In this document: piece after piece, positions 1-10,376 of the stretch | Layout: every line of letters begins with the position of its first letter | Position numbering within the stretch: the stretch's first letter is position 1 | Assembly (NCBI RefSeq): GCF_900269665.1 | Contig: NZ_LT985361.1 | Location: forward strand, 664,965-728,964 | Length of the DNA stretch: 64,000 nucleotides | Direction of reading: 5' to 3' | Source of the DNA: Nocardia suismassiliense | GTDB taxonomy: Bacteria > Actinomycetota > Actinomycetes > Mycobacteriales > Mycobacteriaceae | Translations under genes and position numbers: made by a program | The notes under the pieces: generated by a model | The model's database searches: none | Seen by the model: the letters and a program-made list of their open reading frames with translations, nothing else | What the model was told of the DNA's origin: nothing

Positions 1-507
1 GTCGGTGAAGTTCTTGATCCCGAACGGCACGGAGAAGAACGCGACGGTATCGCGCTCGGTCTTGTTGAGCACGTTCAACGGCGCGCCGCTGCACTTCGAG
101 GCGTCCGGGTCGGGGACGAGGCAGCCCATCTCCTCGGTCGCGGTGATCGGGTTGGGGATCGGCTTGCTGTGGTCGACGATGTCGAGCTGGTTCAGCTTCT
201 CGATCAGCGCGTCGATCGCCTGCCGGTTGACCGGATCGGTGAGCTTCTGGCCTGCGGGCGCGCCGAGCACGTAGGTCCCGGTGACGGCGTCGAATTTGAA
301 CGCCTCGGACATACCGGGGAAGTGCTTGTCCAGGATCTGCGTCGCGCGCTCCGACGGCAGGTTGGGCATGCTGAAGTCGTCGCTCATCGGCTCCTTCAGC
401 TGTGTTCCCAGCGCACCGAGAACCAGGAAGCCGACGATCCAGATGGGCAGCACTATCCACTTGTGGCGGAAGGCGAATTTTCCCCATCGGTACAGGTACA
501 CGGACAC
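1..507 (-). CDS. MMPL family transporter, N-terminal part (runs off the left edge)
   Basis: This is the first 169 codons of an RND-type MMPL membrane exporter; the rest lies beyond base 1. The GTG start at 507-505 is placed by the same N-terminus (MSVYLYRWGKFAF) as the complete MMPL at 714-3008. One transmembrane helix (about residues 17-37) is followed by the start of the large extracytoplasmic loop. That loop shares blocks with the neighbour, such as HFPG-SEAFKFDAVTGTYV and IVDHSKPI, so the two genes are a tandem duplication. MMPL proteins move lipids, siderophores or drugs across the inner membrane using the proton gradient; the substrate here is unknown. A strong hairpin at 663-698 separates it from the upstream MMPL, so it may have its own promoter. 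Confidence 0.9.
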   Translation of the reverse strand, partial: MSVYLYRWGKFAFRHKWIVLPIWIVGFLVLGALGTQLKEPMSDDFSMPNLPSERATQILDKHFPGMSEAFKFDAVTGTYVLGAPAGQKLTDPVNRQAIDALIEKLNQLDIVDHSKPIPNPITATEEMGCLVPDPDASKCSGAPLNVLNKTERDTVAFFSVPFGIKNFTD

Positions 508-662
508 AGGGTTCTCCTCGCGGTGATCGAGTCGTGCCGGATCGAGCGACAAACCGCGCGCGGGCCGACTGCACCCGCCGGGGAACTACCGAGCTGGAGG
601 CCGAACTGCTACTGAGTCTGCTGTGGACAGCGCACAAGATCAAGAACCGACCCCGGATACGA

Positions 663-698
663 CTCGGCCCCGCGCCCGAGAACGGGTGCGGGGCCGAG
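663..698 (-). terminator. Terminator hairpin after the complete MMPL gene
   Basis: A 16-bp stem containing one G-T pair closes an AGAA loop: the arms begin CTCGGCCCCGC (663-673) and end GCGGGGCCGAG (688-698). It lies just beyond the stop of the minus-strand MMPL at 714 and before the next MMPL start at 507. It has no long T tract, as is common for actinobacterial terminators. Confidence 0.7.
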
Positions 699-713
699 AG
701 GTACTACCGGTGA

Positions 714-3008
714 TCAGCTGACGCCGACCGGCTCCTTCACCGTGTCCGCCGAGCGCTGCTGCAGCTCACGCAGCTTCGCGCCTTCGACGTCGATGTCGGG
801 CAGGATCCGGTCCAGCCACTGCGGAATCCACCAGGACCACTTGCCCATCAGGATCAGCAGCGACGGGATCAGCACCATCCGGACGATGAACGCGTCGAAC
901 AGCACACCGGCCGCCAGCGCGAAGCCGAACGACTTCGCCGTCACGTCGGTCTCCATCAGGAACGAGCCGAACACCGAGATCATGATGATCGCCGCGGAGG
1001 TCACCACGCGGGCGCCGTGGTGATAACCGGCGACGACCGCATCCTTGGGCGACTTGCCGTTGACGAACTCCTCGCGCATCCGGGTCACCAGGAACACCTG
1101 GTAGTCCATCGCGAGGCCGAACACCAAGCCGATCAACATGATCGGCAGGAAGCTGACCAGCGGATGCGGGTCCTCGATCAGCCCGAACTTGCCCTCCTGG
1201 AAGATCAGCACGGTCGCGCCGAACGTCGCCGCCATGGAGAGCAGGAAGCCCAAGGCCGCGGTCAGCGGCACCAGGATCGAGCGGAACACCAGGATCAGCA
1301 GGACGAACGCGGCGCCGGCGACGATCGCCAGGTACGGCACGATCTTGCCGAGCAGCACGTTGTCCACGTCGGCATAGATGGCGGTGGTGCCGGTGATGCC
1401 GTATTCCATGCCGAACTCGGCCTTCAGCTGGCCTTCCGCGTCGCGGGCGTCGCTGACCAGATCCTTGGTGGCCTGGTTGTTCGGACCCGACTTCGGCACG
1501 CCGTCGAGCAGCACGCCCTGCTTGTCCTCGCTCCACTGCGGCTCGGTCACGTAGTCCATGCCGGGGTAGGCGGACAGCTTGTCGCGCAACGCCTTGACCG
1601 CGTTGTCCCGGTTCTCCGCAGGCACCTTCGACAGGTCGGCCACCACGTTCAGCACGCCGTTGCTGCCCTCACCGAACCCCTCGGTGCGCAGCTCGTATGC
1701 CTTGCGAATGGTGGAGGTCTTCGGCTGGCTGTCGTCACCGGGCAGGCCGAGGTTCAGGCCGGCCGCGGGCGCGGCCAGCGCGCCGAGCACCACGACGCTG
1801 AGGATCAGCGCGACCCACGGCGCCTTGCCGATCAGCTTGCCGAAACGCATGCCGTTGGTGACCGAGTTGTCGTCCTCGGGGTCGTGCTTGGCGACCAGCG
1901 GCAGCTTCGGCTTGAACAGGAACCGGCCGAACGCGCCGAGCAGCGCGGGCATCAGCGTGATCGCGGTGAGCACCGCGAATCCGGCAGCGATCGCGCCGCC
2001 CAGCCCCATGAAGGTCATGAACTGCACGCCGACGATGCTGAGCCCGCCGAGCGCGATGATCACGGTCAGACCGGCGAACACCACCGCGGACCCGGCCGTG
2101 CCGAGCGCGGTACCGGCCGCTTCTTCCGGCGAATCCTGCACTGCCAGTTCATGTTTGTAGCGCGACACGATGAACAGCGCGTAGTCGATGGACAGCGCGA
2201 TGCCGATCATCGAGGCGAGGAAGGTGGTGAAGCTCGGCACCTCGATCACCGAGGTGCCCAGCATGATCAGCGAGGTGGCCGCACCGAGGCCGACGATCGC
2301 GGTGACGATCGGCACGAAGGCGGCGACGATCGCGCCGAACGCCACGATCATCACGACCAGCGCGACGCCCATGCCGATCAGCTCGGACTTGCCGCTCGGC
2401 GCCTCCTGCTTCATCGCGATCGAGCCGCTCATCTCGACGGTCAGCCCGGCGTTGCGCGCGTCGGCGGCGACGGCGTAGGCCGCGTCGCGCTGCTCGTCGG
2501 TGACGTCGGTGAACTTCTTGATGGCGAACGGCACGTTCAGCACCGCGACCGAGTCGGGCACGGTCTTGCTCAGCACGTTCAGCGGCGCGCCACTGCACGA
2601 TCCCGGATCGGGATTGGCCAGACAGCCCATCTTGTCGGCCGCTTCGACCGGGTTAACAATCGGCTTGCTGTGGTCGACGATGTCGAGCGCGCCGAGTTTG
2701 GCGATGAAGGCGTCCAGGGCCGTGCGGTTCACCTGGTCGGTGAGCTTCTGGCCGGCCGGCGCGCCGATCACATAGGTGCCGGTGACAGCGTCGAACTTGA
2801 ACGCCTCCGAGGCACCGGGAAAGTGCTGGTCGAGAATGTCGTTGGCGCGGGCCGACGGCAGGTCCGGCATGCTGAAGTCGTTGGTCATCGGCTTGCTGAG
2901 CTGGGCGCCGAGGCCGCCGAGCAGCAGGAACAGCACGAGCCAGGCGGGCAGTACTATCCACTTTCTTCGGAAAGCGAACTTTCCCCATCGGTACAGGTAA
3001 ACGGACAC
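714..3008 (-). CDS. MMPL family transporter (764 aa)
   Basis: This is a complete MMPL/RND exporter in the inner membrane. A GTG start at 3008 is followed by a first transmembrane helix (residues about 18-36), a large periplasmic loop to about 200, a bundle of helices, a second loop and a second helix bundle. Each half carries the Asp-Tyr pair of the proton relay (SIDYALF in the first half, AMDYQVF in the second), so it should be active. The length fits short MMPLs. It is divergent from the TetR gene at 3208; the 200-bp gap holds a palindrome at 3107-3122, so repression by that TetR and induction by a lipophilic compound is a reasonable inference. The tandem paralogue lies immediately downstream. 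Confidence 0.93.
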   Translation of the reverse strand: MSVYLYRWGKFAFRRKWIVLPAWLVLFLLLGGLGAQLSKPMTNDFSMPDLPSARANDILDQHFPGASEAFKFDAVTGTYVIGAPAGQKLTDQVNRTALDAFIAKLGALDIVDHSKPIVNPVEAADKMGCLANPDPGSCSGAPLNVLSKTVPDSVAVLNVPFAIKKFTDVTDEQRDAAYAVAADARNAGLTVEMSGSIAMKQEAPSGKSELIGMGVALVVMIVAFGAIVAAFVPIVTAIVGLGAATSLIMLGTSVIEVPSFTTFLASMIGIALSIDYALFIVSRYKHELAVQDSPEEAAGTALGTAGSAVVFAGLTVIIALGGLSIVGVQFMTFMGLGGAIAAGFAVLTAITLMPALLGAFGRFLFKPKLPLVAKHDPEDDNSVTNGMRFGKLIGKAPWVALILSVVVLGALAAPAAGLNLGLPGDDSQPKTSTIRKAYELRTEGFGEGSNGVLNVVADLSKVPAENRDNAVKALRDKLSAYPGMDYVTEPQWSEDKQGVLLDGVPKSGPNNQATKDLVSDARDAEGQLKAEFGMEYGITGTTAIYADVDNVLLGKIVPYLAIVAGAAFVLLILVFRSILVPLTAALGFLLSMAATFGATVLIFQEGKFGLIEDPHPLVSFLPIMLIGLVFGLAMDYQVFLVTRMREEFVNGKSPKDAVVAGYHHGARVVTSAAIIMISVFGSFLMETDVTAKSFGFALAAGVLFDAFIVRMVLIPSLLILMGKWSWWIPQWLDRILPDIDVEGAKLRELQQRSADTVKEPVGVS

Positions 3009-3106
3009 GAAGGAATCTCCTAGCGATAGCTGGGTGCGTGCTGATCAAGCCGGAGACAGCACTCGCGGGGCGCCCTGCCTGTCCCCGCCTCCACTGGCGC
3101 TTTCTG

Positions 3107-3122
3107 CCTACCGTGCGGTAGG
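3107..3122. promoter_or_regulatory. Palindromic TetR-type operator between MMPL and TetR genes
   Basis: CCTACCG, a TG spacer, then CGGTAGG form a 7-bp-arm palindrome in the divergent intergenic region. It lies between TTTCTG (3101-3106) and TAGACT (3123-3128), which could be the -35 and -10 of the TetR promoter. A protein bound here would block that promoter and plausibly the MMPL promoter. The palindrome is seen; its use as an operator is inferred. Confidence 0.65.
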
Positions 3123-3207
3123 TAGACTATCGAGGTCTAAGCGGAGGCACAACCTCAATTTCGCGGGCATCGTTAGCTCGGCGCACGAATGGTGAGAGGA
3201 TCACTTG

Positions 3208-3801
3208 ATGGCCGCTCGTTCCGTCCCCGCCACCGTTGCCGCTGGTCGGGGCACTAAATCCGCGATACGCGACGCCGCGGTGAAGCTGTTCGGTGACAAA
3301 GGATTCGAGCAGACCAGCCTGCGCGAGGTCGCCGATGCGGTGGGAATCACAAAGGCGTCGCTCTACTATCACTACGCCTCGAAGCTCGATCTGCTGCATG
3401 CGATCATCGATCCGATCATCGATCACCTGCGTTCGGTGGTCGTCGATCTGGACCGGACGCCGCGCGACGCGGACGGCATTCGCTACGTGCTGCGCAGCTA
3501 CCTGCGCGGCATGGTGCACCACCGCGACGCGGGGGCGCTGGTGCTGCGCGACACCGTGACGATCGTCAACGCGGTGGCCGACCGGCATCCCGATCTCGTC
3601 GACGACGACCAGACCCTGCGCGAATGGCTGGCCGGCCCGGACGCCACCGATGAAGCCAAGCTGCGCGCCAGCGCCGCGCTCGCGATGCTCGGCGTCGCGC
3701 TGATGTCCAAGGAGTTCGCACCCGGCGCCGACGACGCGCTGGTGGAAGCCACGCTGCTCGATGCGGCGACCTGCGTGCTGACACCGCTGCGTAGCGCGTA
3801 G
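3208..3801 (+). CDS. TetR family transcriptional regulator
   Basis: This is a 197-residue one-component repressor. The N-terminal helix-turn-helix is clear (about residues 20-60): IRDAAVKLFGDKGFEQTSLREVADAVGITKASLYYHYASK, here split as IRDAAVKLFGDKG and TSLREVADAVGITKASLYYH. The C-terminal half is the ligand/dimer domain. The ATG at 3208 sits 8 nt after GAGAGG; a TTG one codon earlier is also possible. It is divergent from MMPL 714-3008 with an operator-like palindrome between them, so it most likely controls that exporter and itself. The ligand is unknown. Confidence 0.93.
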   Translation: MAARSVPATVAAGRGTKSAIRDAAVKLFGDKGFEQTSLREVADAVGITKASLYYHYASKLDLLHAIIDPIIDHLRSVVVDLDRTPRDADGIRYVLRSYLRGMVHHRDAGALVLRDTVTIVNAVADRHPDLVDDDQTLREWLAGPDATDEAKLRASAALAMLGVALMSKEFAPGADDALVEATLLDAATCVLTPLRSA

Positions 3802-3844
3802 ATTGCAGCTACTCGTCGGACCACCGCAAACGCCAGGAGACGCT

Positions 3845-4354
3845 GTGCACATCACCGCGAAGGTCGACTACGCGGTGCGGACGCTGCTCGAAATCGCCCG
3901 CGCACCGCGGTTGAATCAGGTCCCGAGCGGCCCGGTCGTGCAGGCGGCGCCGGTCGTCAAGGCCGACGCCATCGCGACCGCTCAGCGCATTCCGCCGAAG
4001 GTGCTCGAGACCGTGCTCGGCGACCTGCGCCGCGCCGATCTGGTGATCAGCAGGCGCGGCCCCGACGGCGGTTACTGGCTGGCCCGCCCGGCGTCGGAGA
4101 TCTCCATCGCCGACGTGATCAGGGCGATCGAGGGTCCGCTCGCCTCGGTGCGCGGCGAGCGGCCTGAGGATGTGACGTATTCGGGTGCGGCCGAATCGCT
4201 GCAACGGGTCTGGATCGCGTTGCGGGTGAATATTCGTACGGTGCTGGAGAACGTGTCGATCGACGAGGTCGCCGACAATCGGCTGCCCGAGTTCGTCGAT
4301 GCGCTCACCAACGACCCGGGTGCGTGGGCGCGTAGAGAGCATCCGCTGAATTAG
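3845..4354 (+). CDS. Rrf2 family transcriptional regulator
   Basis: This is a 169-residue winged-helix regulator starting HITAKVDYAVRTLLEIA, the standard Rrf2/BadM opening. The recognition region is RIPPKVLETVLGDLRRADLV followed by the wing SRRGPDGGYWLARP. The GTG start at 3845 follows AGGAGA at 3835-3840. The protein contains no cysteine, so it cannot hold the three-Cys iron-sulfur cluster of IscR/NsrR and probably senses something else. An insertion of about 20 residues after LEIARAP separates the first helix from the recognition part. It lies 43 nt after the TetR gene on the same strand and may be co-transcribed. A palindrome at 4375-4389 just downstream is a possible target. Confidence 0.88.
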   Translation: MHITAKVDYAVRTLLEIARAPRLNQVPSGPVVQAAPVVKADAIATAQRIPPKVLETVLGDLRRADLVISRRGPDGGYWLARPASEISIADVIRAIEGPLASVRGERPEDVTYSGAAESLQRVWIALRVNIRTVLENVSIDEVADNRLPEFVDALTNDPGAWARREHPLN

Positions 4355-4374
4355 GCGGCTGGATGACTGAGCAC

Positions 4375-4389
4375 CGGCTGAATCAGCCG
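4375..4389. promoter_or_regulatory. Palindrome upstream of the ABC transporter operon
   Basis: CGGCTGA-A-TCAGCCG is a perfect palindrome with 7-bp arms in the 153-bp gap between the Rrf2 gene and the first ABC gene. It could be an operator for the ABC operon or the tail of a weak terminator. Only the symmetry is seen. Confidence 0.4.
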
Positions 4390-4507
4390 CCAGCGCCGGG
4401 CAATCGGACGGCAGGCGCCGGGGTGAGCGCCTCGACTGGAGGGTATTGATGCTGGTCAGAAATGTTTACGACGCCCGTCACCGGTTGCCGGTAGCCTGCG
4501 ATCCATC

Positions 4508-6241
4508 ATGCTGATTCGACTACTGCGCACCTATCTGCACCCCTACCGCGCCCAGCTGGCCGGGGTCGTTGTGCTGCAGTTGATCTCGGTGATCGCCATG
4601 TTGTATCTGCCGAGTCTCAACGCCGACCTCATCGACAACGGCGTCACCAAGGGCGATATCGGATATATCTGGAGCACCGGCCTGTGGATGCTCGCGGTCA
4701 CCGGCGTGCAGATCGTGGCCTCGGGCTGCTCGGTGTACCTCGGGGCGCAGGCGGCCATGGGCGCGGGCCGCGATATGCGCGGCGCACTGCTGCACCGGGT
4801 CGGCACCTTCTCCGCGCGGGAGGTCGGCATGTTCGGCGCACCTTCGCTGATCACCCGCAATACCAACGACATTCAGCAGGTGCAGCTGCTCATCGCGATG
4901 TCGGCGACCATCCTGGTGATGGCGCCGATCATGTGCGTTGGTGGCATCGTCATGGCGTTGCGCGAAGACCTCGGGCTGTCCTGGTTGCTGTTGATCGCGG
5001 TGCCCGCGCTCGGCCTGTCGATGGCGTTCATCATCAGCAAGATGGTGCCCGGCTTCCGGGACATGCAGACCAGGATCGACGAGGTGAACCGGGTACTGCG
5101 CGAGCAGATCACCGGCATCCGCGTCGTCCGGGCCTTCGTCCGGGAACGCCAGGAGACCTGGCGCTTCGGCGTCGCCAACTCCGAGCTGACCGATACCGCG
5201 CTGCGCGTCGGCAGGCTGATGGCGCTGATGTTCCCGCTGGTCATGCTGATCAGCAATGTCACCGCCGTCGCGGTGATCTGGTTCGGCGGGCACGCCGTCG
5301 ACGCGGGCACCATGCAGATCGGTTCGCTCACCGCGTTGCTCTCCTACATCATGCAGATCCTGATGGCGGTGATGATGGCCTCGTTCCTGGCCATGATGGC
5401 GCCGCGCGCCGCGGTCTCCGCCGACCGGATCGGCGAAGTGCTCGAGACCGAGTCGTCGGTCGTCCCGCCGCCGCTGCCGCAACCGTTCCAGGGCGACCCC
5501 GCCGACGTCGACTTCCAGTTCGCCGAGTTCGCGTTCCCCGGCGCTGAGAAGCCCGTGCTGAAAGCCATTCGGTTCCAGGTGAAGCCGGGCACCACCACCG
5601 CCATCGTCGGTGCCACCGGTTCGGGCAAGACCACGCTGCTCAATCTCATTCCACGGCTGATGGACGTCACCGACGGCGCGGTCTACCTCGGCGGCACCGA
5701 CGTCCGGCACATCGACCTCGAACTGCTGCGTGCGCAGATCGGCCTGGTCCCGCAGAAGGCCTATCTCTTCTCTGGGACGGTGGCCACCAACCTGCGTTAC
5801 GGCAATCCGGACGCCACCGACGCGGACCTGTGGCGCTGCCTGGAGATCGCGCAAGCCGACGACTTCGTGCGCGCCATGCCGCAGGGCTTGGACACTCCGG
5901 TCGCCCAGGGCGGCACGACTGTCTCCGGTGGTCAGCGCCAGCGGCTCGCCATCGCGCGGGCACTGGTCAAACAACCCCGGGTGTATCTGTTCGACGACTC
6001 CTTCTCCGCGCTCGACGTGGCAACCGACGCCCGATTGCGGGACGCGCTGCGGCCGGCGACCAAGGATTGCGCGATGATCATTGTGGCGCAACGGATTACC
6101 ACGATTCGCGACGCGGACCAGATCGTGGTGCTGGAGGACGGCGAGATGGCCGGGGTCGGTACGCACGAGCAATTGATGCGCGACTGCAAGGAATATCAAG
6201 AGATCGTGTCGTCCCAGCTGAGCGCGGAAGAGGTGCGATGA
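4508..6241 (+). CDS. ABC transporter permease/ATPase half, Rv1273c-like
   Basis: This 577-residue type IV ABC exporter half-unit has an N-terminal six-helix membrane domain (about 1-310) and a C-terminal nucleotide-binding domain. Walker A is GATGSGKTT, the signature is VSGGQRQR, and the Walker B region is YLFDDSFSALD. The residue after the Walker B aspartate is Asp instead of the catalytic Glu, which marks a degenerate ATP site. It overlaps the next half-transporter by ATGA at 6238-6241, so the two are co-translated and should form a heterodimer. The sequence resembles M. tuberculosis Rv1273c, whose partner is Rv1272c. The substrate (lipid or drug) is not shown by the sequence. Confidence 0.93.
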   Translation: MLIRLLRTYLHPYRAQLAGVVVLQLISVIAMLYLPSLNADLIDNGVTKGDIGYIWSTGLWMLAVTGVQIVASGCSVYLGAQAAMGAGRDMRGALLHRVGTFSAREVGMFGAPSLITRNTNDIQQVQLLIAMSATILVMAPIMCVGGIVMALREDLGLSWLLLIAVPALGLSMAFIISKMVPGFRDMQTRIDEVNRVLREQITGIRVVRAFVRERQETWRFGVANSELTDTALRVGRLMALMFPLVMLISNVTAVAVIWFGGHAVDAGTMQIGSLTALLSYIMQILMAVMMASFLAMMAPRAAVSADRIGEVLETESSVVPPPLPQPFQGDPADVDFQFAEFAFPGAEKPVLKAIRFQVKPGTTTAIVGATGSGKTTLLNLIPRLMDVTDGAVYLGGTDVRHIDLELLRAQIGLVPQKAYLFSGTVATNLRYGNPDATDADLWRCLEIAQADDFVRAMPQGLDTPVAQGGTTVSGGQRQRLAIARALVKQPRVYLFDDSFSALDVATDARLRDALRPATKDCAMIIVAQRITTIRDADQIVVLEDGEMAGVGTHEQLMRDCKEYQEIVSSQLSAEEVR

Positions 6242-8157
6242 GGCCAGGAATGCCGGCCCCCGGTGCGCCGGACGCCAAGCCCAAGTCGTTCGGACCGTCG
6301 CTCAAGCGATTGCTGCGCAGGCTCGCGCCGGAACGCATGTTCGTCTGGCTGGTCGTAGTGCTCGCCATCGTCTCGGTGGTGCTGAACACGCTCGGTCCGT
6401 ACCTGCTCGGTAAGGCGACCAACATCGTCTTCGACGGTGTGGTCGGCAAGCAGCTGGATGTGCCTGCGGGGACCACCAAGGAGCAGGCGGTCGAGTACCT
6501 GCGGGCCAAGGGCGACAACACCTTTGCCGACATGCTCAGCGCCATGCACGTGGTGCCCGGGGTCGGCGTCGACTTCGACGCGGTCGGCCGGGTGCTGCTG
6601 CTGGTGCTCGCCCTCTACCTCGGCGCGTCGGTGTTCGGCTGGTTGCAGGCCTACCTGCTCAACCTGGTGATCAACCGGACGGTCAAGCGGCTGCGCAGCG
6701 ACATCGAGGACAAGATCCATCGACTTCCGTTGCGCTACTTCGATTCGCAACCGCGCGGCGACGTGCTGAGCCGGGTCACCAACGACGTCGACAACGTCGC
6801 GCAGAGCCTGCAGCAGACGATGAGCCAGTTGATCGTCTCGGTGTTCACCGTGCTCGGCATCCTGGTCATGATGTTCTGGATCTCGCCGCTGCTGGCGCTG
6901 ATCGCCCTGCTCACCGTGCCCGCCGCCGTGTACGTCACCGCGCTGATCGCCAAGCGCTCCAAGCCGCACTTCGTGGCCCAGTGGAAGAACACCGGTCTGG
7001 TGAACGCGCAGGTCGAGGAGGCCTACACCGGGCACGAGATCGTCACCGCGTTCGGCCGTAACCGTGAGGTCGGCGCGGAGTTCGACAAGCGCAACGAGGA
7101 GCTCTACCAGTCGAGTTTCAAGGCGCAGTTCATCTCCGGGCTGATCATGCCCGCGATCATGTTCCTCGGGAACGTGAACTTCGTGCTGGTGGCGCTGGTC
7201 GGCGGCCTGCGGGTCGCGACGGGCCAGCTCTCGCTCGGCGACGTGCAGGCTTTCATCCAGTACTCGCGTCAGTTCAGCCAGCCGCTCACCCAGATCGGCG
7301 CGATGGCCAACCTGCTGCAGTCCGGCGTCGCCTCGGCCGAGCGGATCTTCGAGATCCTCGACGCCGAGGAGCAGAGCCCCGACCCGGCGGTGGCCGACAC
7401 CCGCCCGGTCGACCGCGGGCAGGTCGAGTTCGAAGGCATCTCGTTCCGCTACGAACCGGAGCAGCCGGTGATCGAACGGCTGTCGTTGCTCGCCGAACCC
7501 GGCCACGTGGTCGCCATCGTCGGCCCGACCGGTGCGGGCAAGACCACGCTGGTGAATCTGCTGATGCGGTTCTACGAGCTGGACTCCGGCGCGATCACCA
7601 TCGACGGCGTCGACATCACCCGGATCAGCCGCGACCACCTGCGTTCCCGCATCGGCATGGTGCTGCAGGACACCTGGCTGTTCAAGGGGACCATCCGGGA
7701 GAACATCGCCTACGGCAACCCGAACGCCAGTGAAGAGGACATTCTCGCTGCCGCGCGGGCCGCGTATGTGGACCGTTTCGTGCACGCGCTGCCCGACGGC
7801 TACGACACCGTCATCGACGAGGAGGGCTCCGGCGTCAGCGCCGGTGAGAAGCAGCTGATCACCATTGCCAGGGCGTTCCTGGCGAAACCGTCCATCCTGA
7901 TCCTGGACGAGGCGACCAGCTCGGTGGACACCCGCACCGAACTGCTGGTGCAGCACGCGACCGCGGCCCTGCGCCGCGACCGCACCAGTTTCGTCATCGC
8001 GCACCGCCTGTCCACCATCCGCGACGCCGACCTTATCGTCGTCATGGAGGCGGGCCGCATCGTCGAACACGGCACCCACGAACGGCTGCTGGCAGAACGC
8101 GGCGCCTACTACCGCCTCTACAACGCACAGTTCGCGGCGGCAGCGGCAGAGGTGTAG
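6238..8157 (+). CDS. ABC transporter permease/ATPase half, Rv1272c-like
   Basis: This 639-residue partner half-exporter starts at the ATG overlapping the previous stop. A Pro/Lys-rich cytoplasmic N-terminus leads into a membrane domain with an insertion of about 80 residues between the first two helices (KQLDVPAGTTKEQAVEY to MHVVPGVGVDFDA). The nucleotide-binding domain has Walker A GPTGAGKTT, Walker B LILDEATSSVD with the catalytic Glu, and a degenerate signature VSAGEKQL instead of LSGGQ. Together with the Asp-bearing partner this gives one canonical and one degenerate ATP site per dimer, as in TM287/288-type heterodimers. Confidence 0.93.
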   Translation: MRPGMPAPGAPDAKPKSFGPSLKRLLRRLAPERMFVWLVVVLAIVSVVLNTLGPYLLGKATNIVFDGVVGKQLDVPAGTTKEQAVEYLRAKGDNTFADMLSAMHVVPGVGVDFDAVGRVLLLVLALYLGASVFGWLQAYLLNLVINRTVKRLRSDIEDKIHRLPLRYFDSQPRGDVLSRVTNDVDNVAQSLQQTMSQLIVSVFTVLGILVMMFWISPLLALIALLTVPAAVYVTALIAKRSKPHFVAQWKNTGLVNAQVEEAYTGHEIVTAFGRNREVGAEFDKRNEELYQSSFKAQFISGLIMPAIMFLGNVNFVLVALVGGLRVATGQLSLGDVQAFIQYSRQFSQPLTQIGAMANLLQSGVASAERIFEILDAEEQSPDPAVADTRPVDRGQVEFEGISFRYEPEQPVIERLSLLAEPGHVVAIVGPTGAGKTTLVNLLMRFYELDSGAITIDGVDITRISRDHLRSRIGMVLQDTWLFKGTIRENIAYGNPNASEEDILAAARAAYVDRFVHALPDGYDTVIDEEGSGVSAGEKQLITIARAFLAKPSILILDEATSSVDTRTELLVQHATAALRRDRTSFVIAHRLSTIRDADLIVVMEAGRIVEHGTHERLLAERGAYYRLYNAQFAAAAAEV

Positions 8158-9516
<1,359 letters not shown>

Positions 9517-9567
9517 ACCGGCGGCCCCGGACTCCACGGTGTGCAGTCCGGTGGCCACCAACGTCTT

Positions 9568-10347
9568 TCAGCTCTGTAGCGCGGGTTCTTTGCGGGGTGC
9601 GTAGGTCGGCTCGTTCTTCTTGAGCCAGGCGATCACCCGATAGGTGATCGGCAGCACCAGGATCTCCGCGAGCGTCTTCCACAGGAAGCCGACGATCACG
9701 TAGTTCACGAACTGGCTCCACGAGTCGATGCCGATGGCGGTGGCCGCGATCGAACAGAAGATCAGCGTGTCACCGAACTCGCCGACCACGGTGGAGCCGA
9801 TCAGTCGCGCCCACAGGTGCTTTTCCTTGGTGCGTTCCTTGATCAGTACCAGCGTCGCGGAGTTCAGCATCTCGCCGACGAAGTAGCCGGCCAGGCCCGC
9901 GGCAACGAGCTGCGGTGTACTGCCGATGACGGAGCGGAACGCGTCCTGATTCTCGTAGAACCCCGCGGCCGGCAACTCGATCGCGATCTTGAAGCACACC
10001 ACCGTCAGCAGCAGGACGGCGAAGCCGTAGTAGATGGCCCGGCGGGCGGACTTGAAGCCGTAGATCTCGCTCAGCACATCGCCGAGGATGTAGGCGAGGG
10101 GAAAGAGGAAGAAGGCGCCGTCGGTGCTGATCGGCAGCAACTCCACCGGTCCGATCTGGACCGACTGATCGGTGAAGAACTGCACGCCCTTGGTCGCGCA
10201 GATATTGGAGATGATCAGCGTCGCCGTGAACAACGCCACGATCGGTGTGTAGTACCCCCGCGCCACCTGGGCAAATGCCGCATGTGCCTGCACGGGGTGC
10301 CCAGGTTCCGGGGCTTCGGGTTTATTCGGCTCACTCACCCGCATCAT
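9568..10347 (-). CDS. Queuosine precursor transporter (YhhQ/VUT family)
   Basis: This 259-residue integral membrane protein has about six helices and the family hallmark ILGDVLSEIYGF. YhhQ proteins import preQ0/preQ1 in E. coli, and related members import queuosine or queuine. It converges on tgt with 51 nt between the genes, so function and context agree. The start is uncertain: ATG at 10347 (with a second ATG at 10344) is used, giving MMRVSEPNKPEAPEPG before the first helix. No good ribosome site is visible. A longer start at 10377 would overlap the divergent gene. Confidence 0.9.
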   Translation of the reverse strand: MMRVSEPNKPEAPEPGHPVQAHAAFAQVARGYYTPIVALFTATLIISNICATKGVQFFTDQSVQIGPVELLPISTDGAFFLFPLAYILGDVLSEIYGFKSARRAIYYGFAVLLLTVVCFKIAIELPAAGFYENQDAFRSVIGSTPQLVAAGLAGYFVGEMLNSATLVLIKERTKEKHLWARLIGSTVVGEFGDTLIFCSIAATAIGIDSWSQFVNYVIVGFLWKTLAEILVLPITYRVIAWLKKNEPTYAPRKEPALQS

Positions 10348-10376
10348 CCAACCAGGTTGTGGAATACCCTGTAGCA

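Noticed and set aside
1017..3023. Long open frame of 668 codons on the plus strand opposite the MMPL gene
   Set aside because: It mirrors a confirmed gene on the other strand, has Arg/Gln/His/Asp-rich translation typical of antisense GC-rich frames, and no known domain.
6196..8079. Long minus-strand frame of 627 codons opposite the second ABC gene
   Set aside because: Antisense shadow of a confirmed gene; composition is not protein-like.
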